64,000 bases of DNA, taken from NCBI RefSeq assembly GCF_032911225.1, contig NZ_CP136600.1:1-64000 (forward strand), in the 5' to 3' direction. Source of the DNA: Thalassotalea fonticola. Its GTDB lineage: Bacteria > Pseudomonadota > Gammaproteobacteria > Enterobacterales > Alteromonadaceae. Positions within the stretch are counted from its first letter, which is position 1, and the number at the start of each line of letters is the position of its first letter. Under the pieces are notes generated by a model that worked only from the letters and a program-made list of their open reading frames with translations, did no database searches and was not told the DNA's origin. Shown one piece after another: positions 44,076 to 54,767 of this stretch. The translations under genes were made by a program, and so were the position numbers.

Positions 44076-44678
44076 TTATGAAACGTTTGAATCTACACTT
44101 ACGTTTAAATCTTTTAAAATGCCATCTTGTAAATTATAAACAAAGCCATGTACGCTAATTTCTTGACCGACATTCCATGCGTTGATCATAGTAGTGGTTT
44201 TTGAAACGTTTCCTACTTGTTCAACTACGTTTAATTCACATAGACGATTGGTTAACTCTTCGCCGGTTAATTGCTCTAGCTCTTCTTTATGAAAACGGTG
44301 TACATCACTAATGTGGCGTAACCAGTTATCAATTAAACCATGCTGATTATTATCTAAAGATGCAGCAACACCGCCACAACCATAGTGACCACAAACTATA
44401 ATGTGTTTTATTTTTAAAACTTCTACTGCGAACTGAATAACCGACAAACAGTTTAAATCAGTATGGATCACTTGATTGGCAATATTGCGATGAACAAATA
44501 CTTCACCCGGTAGCATACCTAGCAAATCGTTCGCCGGTACTCTTGAATCAGAACAACCAATCCATAAGTACTCTGGTGATTGTTGTTTCGATAATTTGTC
44601 GAAGAAGTCAGGCTGTTCTTTGCGTATTTTCTCAGCCCAATTCTTATTATTTTTAAACAAGTGTGTTAAAGATGCCAT
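44076..44678 (-). CDS. can: Beta-class carbonic anhydrase
   Basis: The 200-aa enzyme has the zinc-site residues Cys42, Asp44 and Arg46 (GCSDSRVPAN) and His98 and Cys101 (GHYGCGG). Other matches are PGEVFVHRNIANQV and LIDNWLRHISDVHRFHKEEL. It interconverts carbon dioxide and bicarbonate for carboxylation reactions. The gene is convergent with mlaA and is a single unit. Confidence 0.95.
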   Translation of the reverse strand: MASLTHLFKNNKNWAEKIRKEQPDFFDKLSKQQSPEYLWIGCSDSRVPANDLLGMLPGEVFVHRNIANQVIHTDLNCLSVIQFAVEVLKIKHIIVCGHYGCGGVAASLDNNQHGLIDNWLRHISDVHRFHKEELEQLTGEELTNRLCELNVVEQVGNVSKTTTMINAWNVGQEISVHGFVYNLQDGILKDLNVSVDSNVS

Positions 44679-44811
44679 GTTTTCTCTAAATTAATTACTA
44701 TTAATTGTATTGTCTGCAAAACCTTGGATCTTGTAAAGCAGTTTTCTTTTATTACATATGCAGATCGATATCACTCATGTTAAAATCACATTTATTTTAA
44801 GAGAATTAATC

Positions 44812-45090
44812 ATGGCCAGAGTAGCACATGCACTTCATATATTGGTAAAGCACCTTGAACAAGCTGAAGATATTCTAAAACAGTTAAACAAGGGGGCTAA
44901 GTTTCAAACCTTGGCGAAAAAACATTCAAACTGTCCTTCGGGTAAAAAAGGTGGCGATTTAGGTGAATTTAAAAAGGGTCAAATGGTGCCACAATTCGAT
45001 AAATTTGTCTTTGGAGGTGAAATTTTAACGCCAACAATTGTTAAAACTCGCTTTGGCTATCATATTATTAAAACGCTCTATAGAACCTAG
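44812..45090 (+). CDS. ppiC: PpiC-type (parvulin) peptidyl-prolyl isomerase
   Basis: From ATG 44812 (92 aa; an upstream ATG at 44758 would add an atypical tail) the protein is a single parvulin domain: [56 protein letters not shown] and [13 protein letters not shown]. It is a cytoplasmic stand-alone PpiC, with no signal peptide. AAGAGA lies seven bases before the start. Confidence 0.93.
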   Translation: MARVAHALHILVKHLEQAEDILKQLNKGAKFQTLAKKHSNCPSGKKGGDLGEFKKGQMVPQFDKFVFGGEILTPTIVKTRFGYHIIKTLYRT

Positions 45091-45112
45091 AGTCAGATCT
45101 TAGTAGCCAAAT

Positions 45113-45271
45113 TTAATCTTTGTTTTCTTCTTCATCAAGTTCGCGGTTACGCTTTTTAATTTTTTCGAGTTGTTCGCTAGATAAATTAAATTTTTTAGCG
45201 CTTTTATAAACAAAATAAATACCGCTGATAATGAACATCAATACCGCAAAGATAATCAACCAAAGTGTCAT
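45113..45271 (-). CDS. DUF2897-like small membrane protein
   Basis: A 52-residue product with an N-terminal membrane helix (TLWLIIFAVLMFIISGIYFVY) followed by a charged tail (LSSEQLEKIKKRNRELDEEENKD). Size and layout fit DUF2897. GGATG lies a few bases before ATG 45271. It stands between ppiC (plus) and trpA (minus). Function unknown. Confidence 0.65.
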   Translation of the reverse strand: MTLWLIIFAVLMFIISGIYFVYKSAKKFNLSSEQLEKIKKRNRELDEEENKD

Positions 45272-45323
45272 GTTATCATCCTAAAAAAGAAGGAGCTAAG
45301 CGCTCCTTCTCAAATCATGTTAT

Positions 45324-46163
45324 TTATGTAGCTGCCTTCATGCTGCTAATGAATGTCGCTAAGTCTACCAGCATTTGTTTTTCATCATTCAAGTTACTCT
45401 CAATAATCTTAACTACTGCGCTGCCACTAATTGCGCCTTTTGCGCCATTAGCTAATGCTTCTTTAACATGCTCAGGAGTAGAGATACCAAAACCTAATAC
45501 CGGTGCTGGCGCATTATATTGGGTTAATGTATCAATTAATTCCTTGCCTGGCATATTAGCCACAACTTCTGTGCCAGTAACACCAGCTCGGCTTAATACA
45601 TAAGTGTAGCCTTGGCCTAATGACGAAACTTTTTGCAATGTAGCTGCGCTGGCGTTCGGCGGAGCAATAAAGATAGGGGCTACATTATTCGCTAATGCGG
45701 CATTTCTAAATTGCTCACTTTCTCTAATTGGTACATCGGCAATTAATACTGAATCTACACCCGCGGCGCTCATATCGCTGTAAAATTTTTCAACGCCTCG
45801 TGCAAAAACCAAATTAGCGTAAAGCAGTAAACCAATTGGAATGTCAGCATTATAAGCGCGTACTTTTTTAAGTATTTCAATACAAGTATCGGTATTAATG
45901 TTTGCATCTAGCGCTCGTTTGGCGGCAAATTGAATGGTTAAGCCATCGGCACTGGGATCTGAAAATGGAATACCTAATTCAAGGGCATCTGCGCCATTAT
46001 CAATCAGGGTTTTAATGATTTCAAATGATTGCTCTGCATGTGGGTCACCAATCATTACAAATGGAATAAAGGCACCTTGCTGCTTTTTTGCTAATGCATC
46101 AAAACTTTGCTGATAACGAGCACCTGCTTGTGTTGTCGCACTTGTACTACTTACTTGGCTCAT
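45324..46163 (-). CDS. trpA: Tryptophan synthase alpha subunit
   Basis: The 279-aa protein matches Trp[40 protein letters not shown] (Glu and Asp of the active site), [30 protein letters not shown] and [14 protein letters not shown]. It cleaves indole-glycerol phosphate and passes indole to TrpB. TrpB stop and TrpA start overlap by one base. Confidence 0.97.
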   Translation of the reverse strand: MSQVSSTSATTQAGARYQQSFDALAKKQQGAFIPFVMIGDPHAEQSFEIIKTLIDNGADALELGIPFSDPSADGLTIQFAAKRALDANINTDTCIEILKKVRAYNADIPIGLLLYANLVFARGVEKFYSDMSAAGVDSVLIADVPIRESEQFRNAALANNVAPIFIAPPNASAATLQKVSSLGQGYTYVLSRAGVTGTEVVANMPGKELIDTLTQYNAPAPVLGFGISTPEHVKEALANGAKGAISGSAVVKIIESNLNDEKQMLVDLATFISSMKAAT

Positions 46164-47374
46164 TACTTGCTCTCCCGGTAGTTTTCACCGTTTAAAATAC
46201 TGTTCACGTGGGTTAAATCTTTATCACCTCGACCAGATAAATTAACCAGTATTACTGTTTCAGTTGTTGCCGCATCAGCAATTTTTAACGCATGAGCTAA
46301 TGCGTGTGACGACTCAAGGGCTGGAATTATGCCTTCAGTACGCGATAGCAGTTGAAATGCATCTAACGCTTCATCATCATTAATTGGTACGTAAGTCGCC
46401 CGGCCAATTTCTTTTAAAAGAGAATGTTGTGGGCCAACACCTGGGTAATCTAAACCTGCTGATACTGAATATGATTCTTCAATTTGACCGTATTCATCTT
46501 GCATTATGTAAGTATAAGCACCGTGCAACATGCCTTTAGAACCTGCAACTAACGTGGCACCATGCTGTGCTGTTTCAATACCTTTACCGCCAGCTTCAAC
46601 ACCAACTAGTTTTACATCTTCTTCATCAATAAAGTCATGGAACATGCCAATTGCGTTTGAACCACCGCCAACACAAGCCACTACGTAATCAGGCAGGCTA
46701 CCTTGCTCTTCTAAGATTTGTGCTTTTGCCTCTATGCCGATCATTTTTTGAAATTCACGCACCATGGTTGGGAATGGGTGAGGACCAGCCGCAGTACCCA
46801 ATAAGTAATGGGCATTATCGTAATTTGCAGACCAGTCACGTAAGGCCTCATTTACCGCATCTTTTAATGTACCAGAGCCCGCAGTAACAGGTATAACTTC
46901 TGCGCCCATTAACTCCATTCTAAATACATTAGGTTGCTGCCTATCACAATCTACTTTGCCCATATAAACGCGACATTTTAACCCTAATAAAGAACAAGCT
47001 ATCGCTGTTGCTACACCATGCTGGCCAGCACCGGTTTCGGCAATGATTTCGGTTTTTCCCATTTTTTTAGCAAGTAGGGCCTGGCCTAATACTTGGTTAG
47101 TTTTATGGGCGCCGCCATGAAGTAAGTCTTCACGTTTCATGTAAATTTTTGCTAAGGGGTTTTTAACTATATTGCTACATAGTGTTAGTGGAGTGGGGCG
47201 ACCTGCAAACGAAGTTAGCAGTTTATTGAATTCGGCCTGAAACGCTTCATCGGTTTGAGAGTCAAGAAAAGCCGCTTCTAATTGCTCCAGGGCTGGTACT
47301 AATAATTCGCTGACATACATGCCACCAAATTCGCCAAAATATGGACTTATGTTATTTAATATTGGATCAGTCAT
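46163..47374 (-). CDS. trpB: Tryptophan synthase beta subunit
   Basis: ATG 47374 starts [21 protein letters not shown]; the gene begins one base after the trpCF stop. The 403-aa protein has the PLP lysine in [34 protein letters not shown] and GRGDKD. It condenses indole and serine to tryptophan. Confidence 0.97.
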   Translation of the reverse strand: MTDPILNNISPYFGEFGGMYVSELLVPALEQLEAAFLDSQTDEAFQAEFNKLLTSFAGRPTPLTLCSNIVKNPLAKIYMKREDLLHGGAHKTNQVLGQALLAKKMGKTEIIAETGAGQHGVATAIACSLLGLKCRVYMGKVDCDRQQPNVFRMELMGAEVIPVTAGSGTLKDAVNEALRDWSANYDNAHYLLGTAAGPHPFPTMVREFQKMIGIEAKAQILEEQGSLPDYVVACVGGGSNAIGMFHDFIDEEDVKLVGVEAGGKGIETAQHGATLVAGSKGMLHGAYTYIMQDEYGQIEESYSVSAGLDYPGVGPQHSLLKEIGRATYVPINDDEALDAFQLLSRTEGIIPALESSHALAHALKIADAATTETVILVNLSGRGDKDLTHVNSILNGENYRESK

Positions 47375-47375
47375 G

Positions 47376-48782
47376 TTAGTAATCTCTGATAAGCGCAAAG
47401 GCTTGTTTAATTTTGTTATGATCTTTTATACCTGGCGCAGATTCTACGCCAGAGTTTATATCAAGACCTGATAAATCTAGTTCGTTACACACTCGCTGTG
47501 CACTGGCAATGTTATTAAGCGTGAGTCCGCCAGCAAGCATGGTATTGCTAAAGTCTTGCGCGCTATCCTCTAACAATTGCCAATCAAAAACCTCACCACT
47601 GCCGCCTTGTTTGGCATCAAGTAAATAACGATCGGCTGCCTGGTTAAATTCTGGTAAATCATTTACTACAGGTATAGCTTTAACAATATCGCAGCCACTT
47701 GGTAAATGAGGCTTCAGTTCTTCAATATACGCGGCGTCTTCTTTACCATGCAATTGTACTGCCGCTAAATTTAGGTGATTGGCAAGCTCACTAACCTCAT
47801 TAATACTTTGATCTTTAAATACACCAACAAACTTAATGCTTGGTTGTGATGATTCTAATAATTCATCTTGAATGCGTCTGGCTTGCTCAAAACTAACAAA
47901 ACGTGGCGATTGTTCAGTAAATATTAATCCTGCATATGCCGCACCAGCATCAGTTACGGCATTTATATCGGCAACTGAGGTTAAACCGCATACTTTGTTA
48001 TAGCCATATATTAGTTCTCGACAAGCCAAATCGATATCATCTTGGCCCATTACCGAGCTGCCCACTAAAAAGCCATTTACAGCGGGTGCTAATTCACGCA
48101 CTTGCTTATTGGTGTATATACCCGATTCTGAAATAATTAATCTGTCATCTGGGATCATTGGCGCAAGTTCAAAAGTGCGAGTTAAGTCGGTAGAAAGATC
48201 GCGTAAATTACGATTGTTAATGCCAATAAGCTTAGCGCCTAAGGCAATAGCACGCTTTGTTTCTTCAACGTTTGATACTTCGGTTAAAATTGCCATGTTA
48301 TAACTATTAGCAACCTTACTTAATGCTTTATACTCATCATCAGATAATACGCTTAACATCAATAGAATAGCATCAGCGCCATATAAACGGCCCAAATGAA
48401 TCTGGTATTCATCAATAAAGAAGTCTTTATTCAATACTGGGCAATCTACACTGTCACTGACCAGTTTCAAATAATCATGTTTGCCTTGAAAGTACTTCAT
48501 GTCTGTTAATACAGAAATTGCCGCAGCGTAGTTATTGTATATGCCGGCTATTTCTTCAACGTTAAATTCAGGGCGAATTAACCCTTTTGAAGGCGAAGCT
48601 TTTTTACACTCTAGTATAAATCCGGCGTGATCTGTGCTTAAGGCTTGATACATATCTTTAGAGGTAGGCACTAAGTCATCAATAAAGCTTGCAAGCGGGC
48701 GTTCTAACTTTAACGCTGCAACTTCAACACGTTTATCATCGACAATTTTTTCTAATATATTTCTTTGTGGAGTACTAGCCAT
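47376..48782 (-). CDS. trpC: Bifunctional indole-glycerol-phosphate synthase / PRA isomerase (TrpC-TrpF)
   Basis: The 468-aa fusion has the TrpC half first ([46 protein letters not shown]) and the TrpF half from about residue 265 ([66 protein letters not shown]). It converts PRA to CdRP and then to indole-glycerol phosphate. It overlaps trpD by 8 bases. Confidence 0.97.
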   Translation of the reverse strand: MASTPQRNILEKIVDDKRVEVAALKLERPLASFIDDLVPTSKDMYQALSTDHAGFILECKKASPSKGLIRPEFNVEEIAGIYNNYAAAISVLTDMKYFQGKHDYLKLVSDSVDCPVLNKDFFIDEYQIHLGRLYGADAILLMLSVLSDDEYKALSKVANSYNMAILTEVSNVEETKRAIALGAKLIGINNRNLRDLSTDLTRTFELAPMIPDDRLIISESGIYTNKQVRELAPAVNGFLVGSSVMGQDDIDLACRELIYGYNKVCGLTSVADINAVTDAGAAYAGLIFTEQSPRFVSFEQARRIQDELLESSQPSIKFVGVFKDQSINEVSELANHLNLAAVQLHGKEDAAYIEELKPHLPSGCDIVKAIPVVNDLPEFNQAADRYLLDAKQGGSGEVFDWQLLEDSAQDFSNTMLAGGLTLNNIASAQRVCNELDLSGLDINSGVESAPGIKDHNKIKQAFALIRDY

Positions 48783-49782
48783 TACTAACCTCTACCATAG
48801 TGTTTAATGTGTTTGCTGCTTTGCCAGATTTTAATACTTGTTGCACAATTTCAGTAGCACTGCGTAAATTGCTGGCTTGCCCTGTTAAGTATAGTAATGC
48901 TGCGGTATTTATGGTTACCGCATCAATATGAGCTTGCTCGCCGCTACCTGTTAAAATCGCCATGCTGTATGCTGCATTTTCTTCAGGTAAGCCGCCTTTT
49001 ATGCTTTCTAAACTATGCGAGGCTAAACCAAAGTCACTCGGCTGAACTTCTTTTTCAATTAATTTGTCACCATCAATTTCAATAATTTGCGTTGAACCAT
49101 GAATAGCAACTTCATCTAACCCACTGCCATGCACTACCCAAGCCCTTTCGACACCGGTTATTTGTAATGCTTTGGCCATTGGCATGAGAAGCTCTGGTGT
49201 ATATACCCCAAGTAGCATTACTCGTGGCGAAGCTGGGTTAACCAGTGGTCCTAATATATTGAATAATGTACGTACTCCCATGGCAGCTCTTACTGGTCCA
49301 GCGTGTTTAAAACCGCTGTGATAATTAGGAGCAAATAAGAAACAAGCACCGCTTTGCTCTATGGATTGCTTGGCTGTTTCAGGTGACATCATCAAATTAA
49401 TGCCGAATGCTTCAAGTAAATCTGCAGATCCTGATTTACTGGAAACACTACGGTTGCCATGCTTGGCAATTTTTAATCCACACGCTGCTGCAACAATTGC
49501 CGCTGTTGTGGAAATATTAATTGTACTGTGGCCATCACCACCAGTGCCAACGCAATCCACTAATGGGTAGGGCATTTTTGGAAATGGTTTTGCTGCACCT
49601 CTAATAGCAACTGCAGCACCGGCTATTTCAGTCGGCGTTTCACCTTTAATTTTTAACGCAGTTAATACACTGGCCATTAACGCCGGTTCAATTTCGCCCT
49701 GTACCACTTTGCCGAAGAACTCTTCTGCTTGTTCTTGACGTAAATCTTCACCGTTAATAAGTTGTTCTAACAGTTGACTCAT
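48775..49782 (-). CDS. trpD: Anthranilate phosphoribosyltransferase
   Basis: The 335-aa protein matches TrpD: TEIAGAAVAIRGAAKPFP, VDCVGTGGDGHSTINIST, AKHGNRSVSSKSGSADLLEA, FAPNYHSGFKHAGPVR, RTLFNILGPLVNPA and WVVHGSGLDE. It adds PRPP to anthranilate. It is separate from trpG here (1 base gap), not fused. Confidence 0.97.
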   Translation of the reverse strand: MSQLLEQLINGEDLRQEQAEEFFGKVVQGEIEPALMASVLTALKIKGETPTEIAGAAVAIRGAAKPFPKMPYPLVDCVGTGGDGHSTINISTTAAIVAAACGLKIAKHGNRSVSSKSGSADLLEAFGINLMMSPETAKQSIEQSGACFLFAPNYHSGFKHAGPVRAAMGVRTLFNILGPLVNPASPRVMLLGVYTPELLMPMAKALQITGVERAWVVHGSGLDEVAIHGSTQIIEIDGDKLIEKEVQPSDFGLASHSLESIKGGLPEENAAYSMAILTGSGEQAHIDAVTINTAALLYLTGQASNLRSATEIVQQVLKSGKAANTLNTMVEVSNG

Positions 49783-49783
49783 C

Positions 49784-50377
49784 TTAACTGTCCTTTCCTA
49801 ATAAATGTTCAAAGCTTTGTTTGATTAAAATACTGCCTTTCGAGGTTAATAATGACTCCGGGTGAAATTGAAAACCCAGAACTTTATCTTGCTGATTCGA
49901 AATTGCCATTGGTAATTGCTGATAATGGGCAATCATCTGTAAATCAGCAGGCATAACGGTAGCAACTAATGAGTGATACCTAGCTACTGGCAATGGCGAC
50001 GGTAAACCGCTGAAAGGGCCTTTACCATCATGATCAATATTTGATGCTTTACCGTGAACAATTTCACCAGCTCGGTCTACTTTACCGCCGTAATGTTCAA
50101 CTAAAGCTTGATGACCTAAGCAAATACCAAAGATAGGGTAAGTTCCAACACAAAGCTTGATTAAATCCATTAAACAACCAGCGCTAACAGGATCTCCTGG
50201 GCCAGGAGACAACACCAAGATTACAGGATCTGTTTCTTGCTGCATTTTTTGGTAAATAAATTCAGCCGATACGGTATTACGATAAATGATTGGCTCAAAA
50301 CCTAAAGTTTTAAACTCATCAACTAAGTTGTAGGTAAACGAATCCAGGTTGTCGAGCATATAAAGCTTGGTGTTCAT
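49784..50377 (-). CDS. trpG: Anthranilate synthase glutamine amidotransferase subunit
   Basis: The 197-aa class I amidotransferase has LDNLDSFTYNLVD, VLSPGPGDP, GICLGHQALVEHYGG (catalytic Cys) and FQFHPES (catalytic His-Glu). It supplies ammonia to TrpE. Its start overlaps the trpE stop. Confidence 0.97.
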   Translation of the reverse strand: MNTKLYMLDNLDSFTYNLVDEFKTLGFEPIIYRNTVSAEFIYQKMQQETDPVILVLSPGPGDPVSAGCLMDLIKLCVGTYPIFGICLGHQALVEHYGGKVDRAGEIVHGKASNIDHDGKGPFSGLPSPLPVARYHSLVATVMPADLQMIAHYQQLPMAISNQQDKVLGFQFHPESLLTSKGSILIKQSFEHLLGKDS

Positions 50378-52011
50378 TACTGTGCTCCCCCAAGTGTGTT
50401 CGTATTAGCTGTTGAATGAGCATTAGCAATTTGTATCGCTTTAATCACTGCTTGTGCTTTTTGCCTGGTTTCATCTGCTTCGGCTTGTGGGTCTGAGTCG
50501 TAAACAACACCTGCGCCAGCTTGTACATAGGCAATGTTATCTTTTACAAACGCAGAACGAATAACAATACAAGAGTCCATATCACCACCACCGTTTATAT
50601 AGCCAACAGCACCACCATAACTACCACGACGTTCACCTTCAACATTGCGGATCAATTCGGTTGCTTTTACTTTTGGCGCGCCAGACAGGGTGCCCATATT
50701 CATACACGCTTGGTAGGCATGCAGCGCATCTAATCTATCTGATAAAGTGCCAATGACTCGTGACACCAAATGCATTACATGCGAGTAGCGGTCTACTTTC
50801 AAAAGTTCAGCGACATGGCGAGTTCCACCTTTAGATACTCTGGCAACATCATTGCGAGCCAAATCTACCAGCATTAAATGTTCGGCTTTTTCTTTTTCAT
50901 CGTTTCTAAGCTCAAGTTCAATACGGCCATCTAAGTCGGCAGAATATTGGCCTTCTGGGGTAAAGCCTCTTGGCCTTGTACCTGCGATAGGGTAAATCTC
51001 TACCTGTCTATTTTGTGCGGTAAACTTTAATGCTGATTCTGGTGATGCGCCAAATAGTGCAAAATCATCATCTTTTAAGAAAAACATGTATGGGCTGGGA
51101 TTTGTCTGTTTTAATGCTTGATACGCATTTAAGGAATCATTACAGCCTAGTGAGAATGTGCGAGAAGGGACTACTTGAAAAATATCACCTGCTCTGATGT
51201 GTTCCTTTAAATCTTCAACTTGCGTACAAAACTGTTGGTCGGTAATATTTACTTCCACTGGAGTTGCTGTTGCTTGTTTCAAATCTATTGACTGGCTAGT
51301 CATCGGCGTTTTACAAATTTGTTTTAATTGCGCTAAGCGTTGTTCTATATTCTGCTGACAAACATCTTGTTGTGAGCCGCTAAACACATTGCCTAGTAAT
51401 TCTGTAGTTTGTTGTTGGTGATCAATAATTATTAACGTTTCAGCCAGATAATACACATAATCTGGACAGGTGTTTTTACTTGCTGATACGCATGGCAGTT
51501 GTTCGCTTATACAAATTAAATCAAACGCAAAAGCGCCACCAACAAATACTGAAAATGGATGCTGTTTCTGGCAGTCAATTGCTTGTAACTCTCTAAGCAC
51601 TTGCATTGGATTATCTACTAATAAACGTGACAGCTCATCCTGTTCGGTAATACTTGTAGAAAAATCAATATCTAAAGAATCAATTGCAGCTTTATTAATA
51701 GTGACACTTTGCTGGTATTTCGCTTGGCTGAATTGTTGAGTTAAATAAGCAATAATGGCTTGGCCATTTAGTGAAGTCGCATTAATGGTGACATTACTGT
51801 CATTGCAGACAATTTTTACTGCTGAATCAATCAGCAATAAACTTTTAAGGGCGCGTTTATCTGATATTTCTGCGGATTCTAATAATAATGTATTACTTTT
51901 ATCCGCGGTTAAACTGCGATATAGCATTAGAGGGTCAGCTTGATACTGAGCATTCATTATAGTGCTGGTCACTAACCCTAGCTGTGACGTATTTTGATCT
52001 ATGTTGTTCAT
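50377..52011 (-). CDS. trpE: Anthranilate synthase component I
   Basis: The 544-aa protein is a TrpE: LLESAEISDKRALKSLL near the N-terminus (feedback-site region), then GDIFQVVPSRTF, NPSPYMFFLKDDDFALFGASPES, PIAGTRPRG, HLMLVDLARNDVAR, LSGAPKVKATELI and QAGAGVVYDSDPQAE. It makes anthranilate from chorismate. First structural gene of the operon; the leader peptide gene and attenuator lie 180-300 bases upstream. Confidence 0.97.
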   Translation of the reverse strand: MNNIDQNTSQLGLVTSTIMNAQYQADPLMLYRSLTADKSNTLLLESAEISDKRALKSLLLIDSAVKIVCNDSNVTINATSLNGQAIIAYLTQQFSQAKYQQSVTINKAAIDSLDIDFSTSITEQDELSRLLVDNPMQVLRELQAIDCQKQHPFSVFVGGAFAFDLICISEQLPCVSASKNTCPDYVYYLAETLIIIDHQQQTTELLGNVFSGSQQDVCQQNIEQRLAQLKQICKTPMTSQSIDLKQATATPVEVNITDQQFCTQVEDLKEHIRAGDIFQVVPSRTFSLGCNDSLNAYQALKQTNPSPYMFFLKDDDFALFGASPESALKFTAQNRQVEIYPIAGTRPRGFTPEGQYSADLDGRIELELRNDEKEKAEHLMLVDLARNDVARVSKGGTRHVAELLKVDRYSHVMHLVSRVIGTLSDRLDALHAYQACMNMGTLSGAPKVKATELIRNVEGERRGSYGGAVGYINGGGDMDSCIVIRSAFVKDNIAYVQAGAGVVYDSDPQAEADETRQKAQAVIKAIQIANAHSTANTNTLGGAQ

Positions 52012-52184
52012 GGTTTACCTTGCTTTAATTTGTTTACCCAAGGGGTAATGTTTCTGTCATCCGGCGTAAAGGGGCTGAAGCCACCAGATAAACCATGTTT
52101 TAACGTTGTTAATTAACATTTTATGCCTTTTGTTAGTGTAGTTGAAATTAATGTTTCATCTAAATAAGTTTATTTCGTACTAAA

Positions 52185-52216
52185 CGAAAAAACCCGCCTT
52201 TAAGAGCGGGTTTTTA
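52185..52216 (-). terminator. trp operon attenuator
   Basis: AAACCCGC and GCGGGTTT form a stem with a loop of about eight bases, followed by T on the minus strand (TTTTTTCG). It lies between the leader peptide gene and trpE. A GTGGGTT stretch just after the leader stop can pair (with a wobble) to AACCCGC of the terminator arm, the classic alternative antiterminator. Confidence 0.85.
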
Positions 52217-52247
52217 AAATTTTGCCAACGGCAAAGCTCACAACCCA

Positions 52248-52313
52248 CTATGTTAGGTTATGCCACCACCAAATATTTAAACCGGTTATTTGCTTTGCTT
52301 GTTGTAATGTCAT
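52248..52313 (-). CDS. trpL: trp leader peptide
   Basis: ATG 52313 starts a 21-codon frame (MTLQQAKQITGLNI, then Trp-Trp-Trp, His-Asn-Leu-Thr, stop TAG). Three consecutive Trp codons shortly before the attenuator are the hallmark of a transcription-attenuation leader: when charged tRNA-Trp is scarce the ribosome stalls there and the antiterminator forms. No SD sequence is obvious. Confidence 0.9.
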   Translation of the reverse strand: MTLQQAKQITGLNIWWWHNLT

Positions 52314-52383
52314 TTTATAAGTACCAATTTAGCTGGTTTACACGTAAAATAATTCTATACCAGTAGAAGAACCCAAAACGTCA

Positions 52384-53262
52384 ATGAAGTCAACAGTTAG
52401 CGGTGAAATAACCGACAAAAGTTACAAATCTATACGAGTAGACTTCCATAGTCATACAAACTGCTCTGATGGTCGTCTTACACCTGGTGAATTATTAGAC
52501 CGGGCTAGCAATCACCAAATTGAACAATTTGCCATAACTGATCATGATACCGTTGCCGCATTTTCTGTTGCTAAGCAACATATCGAAGAAAAAAATTTAA
52601 ACATAAGGCTGATTTGCGGCATTGAAATTTCTACAATGTGGCAAAATCATGAAATTCATGTGGTTGGCTTAAATGTTGATGAAAACAATCAAGCATTAAT
52701 TGAGTTGATTAGGGCGCAGCAGCAAGCGCGTGAATCAAGAGCATTGTTAATGGCTGAAAAACTTACCAAGGCTGGTTTTGATAATTGTTACGCTGACGCT
52801 AAAGAGCTGGCCCAAGGTGGCACTATTACACGCGCCCATTTTGCTCGAGTACTATTCAATCGTGGCATCGTCAGCACGATGCAAAAAGCATTTGATAAAT
52901 ATATTGGTAAGGGTAACCGGGCATATGTAAAACCTTTATGGTGCTCAATTGAGCAAGCCATAGATGTTATAAAACAAGCTGGCGGTCAAAGCGTAATCGC
53001 TCACCCGATGAAATATGATTTATCAACAAAATGGATAAGGCGGCTAATTATTGATTTTGTTGAAGCACAAGGTGACGCTATGGAAGTGGCGTCACCGCAA
53101 ATGAGCAGCCAACAAAAACAGTTATCTGTTGAGCTATGTAAGCAATATGGGCTTAAAGCATCGGTTGGCTCAGATTTTCATTTTCCAGGCCGGTGGACAG
53201 AGCTGGGCCGAAACTTATCTGTACCAGATGACCTTGATGTTGTTTGGCAACATTGGAATTAA
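52384..53262 (+). CDS. rnm: PHP-domain 5'-3' exoribonuclease (RNase AM / YciV-TrpH)
   Basis: The 292-aa PHP-domain protein has the metal-binding motifs DFHSHTNCSDG, AITDHDTV, GIEIS, IAHP and GSDFHFPG. It matches E. coli YciV (RNase AM, earlier TrpH), which shortens rRNA 5' ends and degrades short RNAs. It is divergent from the trp operon, its usual neighbour in gammaproteobacteria. Confidence 0.92.
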   Translation: MKSTVSGEITDKSYKSIRVDFHSHTNCSDGRLTPGELLDRASNHQIEQFAITDHDTVAAFSVAKQHIEEKNLNIRLICGIEISTMWQNHEIHVVGLNVDENNQALIELIRAQQQARESRALLMAEKLTKAGFDNCYADAKELAQGGTITRAHFARVLFNRGIVSTMQKAFDKYIGKGNRAYVKPLWCSIEQAIDVIKQAGGQSVIAHPMKYDLSTKWIRRLIIDFVEAQGDAMEVASPQMSSQQKQLSVELCKQYGLKASVGSDFHFPGRWTELGRNLSVPDDLDVVWQHWN

Positions 53263-53300
53263 ATTAGCAAAAGCACTATTAACGCTAAATAGGGAATATT

Positions 53301-53921
53301 ATGAGTCAGTTTTTTTACATGCATCCAGATAATCCGCAACCTAGGTTATTAAAACAGGCCGTTGCTATTATTCAACAAGGTGGTGTAATTGTTTACCCAA
53401 CCGACTCTGGCTATGCGCTTGGCTGTCATATTGGCGATAAAAAAGCCTTGGATAGAATTTGCCGAATTCGCGATATTGACCGAGAGCATAATTTTACCCT
53501 TATTTGCCGAGATTTATCTGAACTGGCCACCTATTCAAGAGTTGATAATGCTAATTTCAGATTACTTAAAAATAACACGCCAGGGGCTTATACCTTTATT
53601 TTTAAAGGCACTAAGGAAGTGCCGAAACGGTTGTTGAATCCGAAAAAGAAAACTATTGGCATTCGCATCCCTGATAATAAAATTACCATGGATTTATTGG
53701 AAGAGCTTGGTGAGCCATTAATGTCTACGACATTAATTTTGCCGGGCAATGAAACGGCCGAATTTGATCCTGAAATTATCCGTGATAATTTAGAAAAACA
53801 GGTCGATTTAATTATGAATGGTGGTTACCTAGGCGAAAAACCAACCACCGTAATCGATTTTACCGAAGATTTTCCGCAAGTAATACGAGTTGGTGAGGGT
53901 GATCCTGAGCCATTCTCTTAA
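53301..53921 (+). CDS. yciO: YciO (Sua5/YrdC-fold) protein
   Basis: The 206-aa protein has the YrdC-type RNA-binding/threonylcarbamoyl-AMP synthase fold: VIVYPTDSGYALGCHIG, RIRDIDREHNFTLICRDLSELA, PGAYTFIFKGTKEVP, KKTIGIRIPDN and PLMSTT. E. coli YciO is a paralogue of TsaC whose own role is not well settled. It follows rnm by 38 bases, and its stop lies within 14 bases of scpA. Confidence 0.93.
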   Translation: MSQFFYMHPDNPQPRLLKQAVAIIQQGGVIVYPTDSGYALGCHIGDKKALDRICRIRDIDREHNFTLICRDLSELATYSRVDNANFRLLKNNTPGAYTFIFKGTKEVPKRLLNPKKKTIGIRIPDNKITMDLLEELGEPLMSTTLILPGNETAEFDPEIIRDNLEKQVDLIMNGGYLGEKPTTVIDFTEDFPQVIRVGEGDPEPFS

Positions 53922-53934
53922 CAAAAGACAGCAA

Positions 53935-54750
53935 ATGAATAAAAGTACTACGGCAAATACAATTGGTGAAATGGTCCAGCAGGTATTACCGCTTGCTGTT
54001 GTTCATGGCGAAGCTGTTGTTGAAAAACCACAAGACTTATTTATTCCTCCCGATGCTTTAGAGATAATTCTTGAGGCATTTGAAGGCCCATTGGATTTAC
54101 TGTTGTATTTAATTCGCAAGCAAAAATTCGATATCGTCGAGTTGCCGATTGCCGAAATTACTCGCCAGTATATAGAATACGTTGAGGTAATGAAGGATTT
54201 AAAGCTTGAGCTTGCTGCAGAATACTTGGTTATGGCCGCTATTTTGGCTGAAATAAAATCACGTTTGCTATTACCAAAAACAGACGTAGAAGATGATGAA
54301 CATGATCCAAGAGCTGAATTAATTAGGCGCCTTCAAGAATATGAAGTGATCAAAAAAGCCGCTGAGCAGTTAGATCAAATACCCCGGATGGAGCGAGACA
54401 CGTTTCCAGTGTCTGCAAAATTACCCGATAACTTTAAGCCTAGGCTAGTGCAAGCCGATGTTGATTTACAAGAATTGGTAATGGCATTGCAAGGGGTAAT
54501 GAAACGTGTTGCAGCATTTGAACATCATCATATTGAGCGGGAAAACTTGTCTACCCGAGAGCGGATGAGTAAAATTTTAGCTATGCTAAGTTCACAAAAA
54601 TACACTGAATTTAGTCAGTTATTTGACCTTAGTGAAGGCAGACAAGGTGTTGTCGTGACATTTTTGGCGATACTTGAATTGGTAAAAGAGTCATTGGTTG
54701 AATGTATTCAAGTACAACTTTATGGCCAAATTCAGGTTAAGTTATGTTGA
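53935..54750 (+). CDS. scpA: Segregation and condensation protein A
   Basis: ATG 53935 (271 aa) is chosen; upstream codons in the same frame overlap yciO. The kleisin pattern is clear: FEGPLDLLLYLIRKQKFDIVELPIAEITRQYIEYV, AAEYLVMAAILAEIKSRLLLP and a C-terminal winged-helix region (SQLFDLSEGRQGVVVTFLAILELVKE). ScpA bridges SMC heads with ScpB. The pair sits with rluB as usual. Confidence 0.96.
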   Translation: MNKSTTANTIGEMVQQVLPLAVVHGEAVVEKPQDLFIPPDALEIILEAFEGPLDLLLYLIRKQKFDIVELPIAEITRQYIEYVEVMKDLKLELAAEYLVMAAILAEIKSRLLLPKTDVEDDEHDPRAELIRRLQEYEVIKKAAEQLDQIPRMERDTFPVSAKLPDNFKPRLVQADVDLQELVMALQGVMKRVAAFEHHHIERENLSTRERMSKILAMLSSQKYTEFSQLFDLSEGRQGVVVTFLAILELVKESLVECIQVQLYGQIQVKLC

Positions 54751-54767
54751 GGGGGATATAATTTCAA

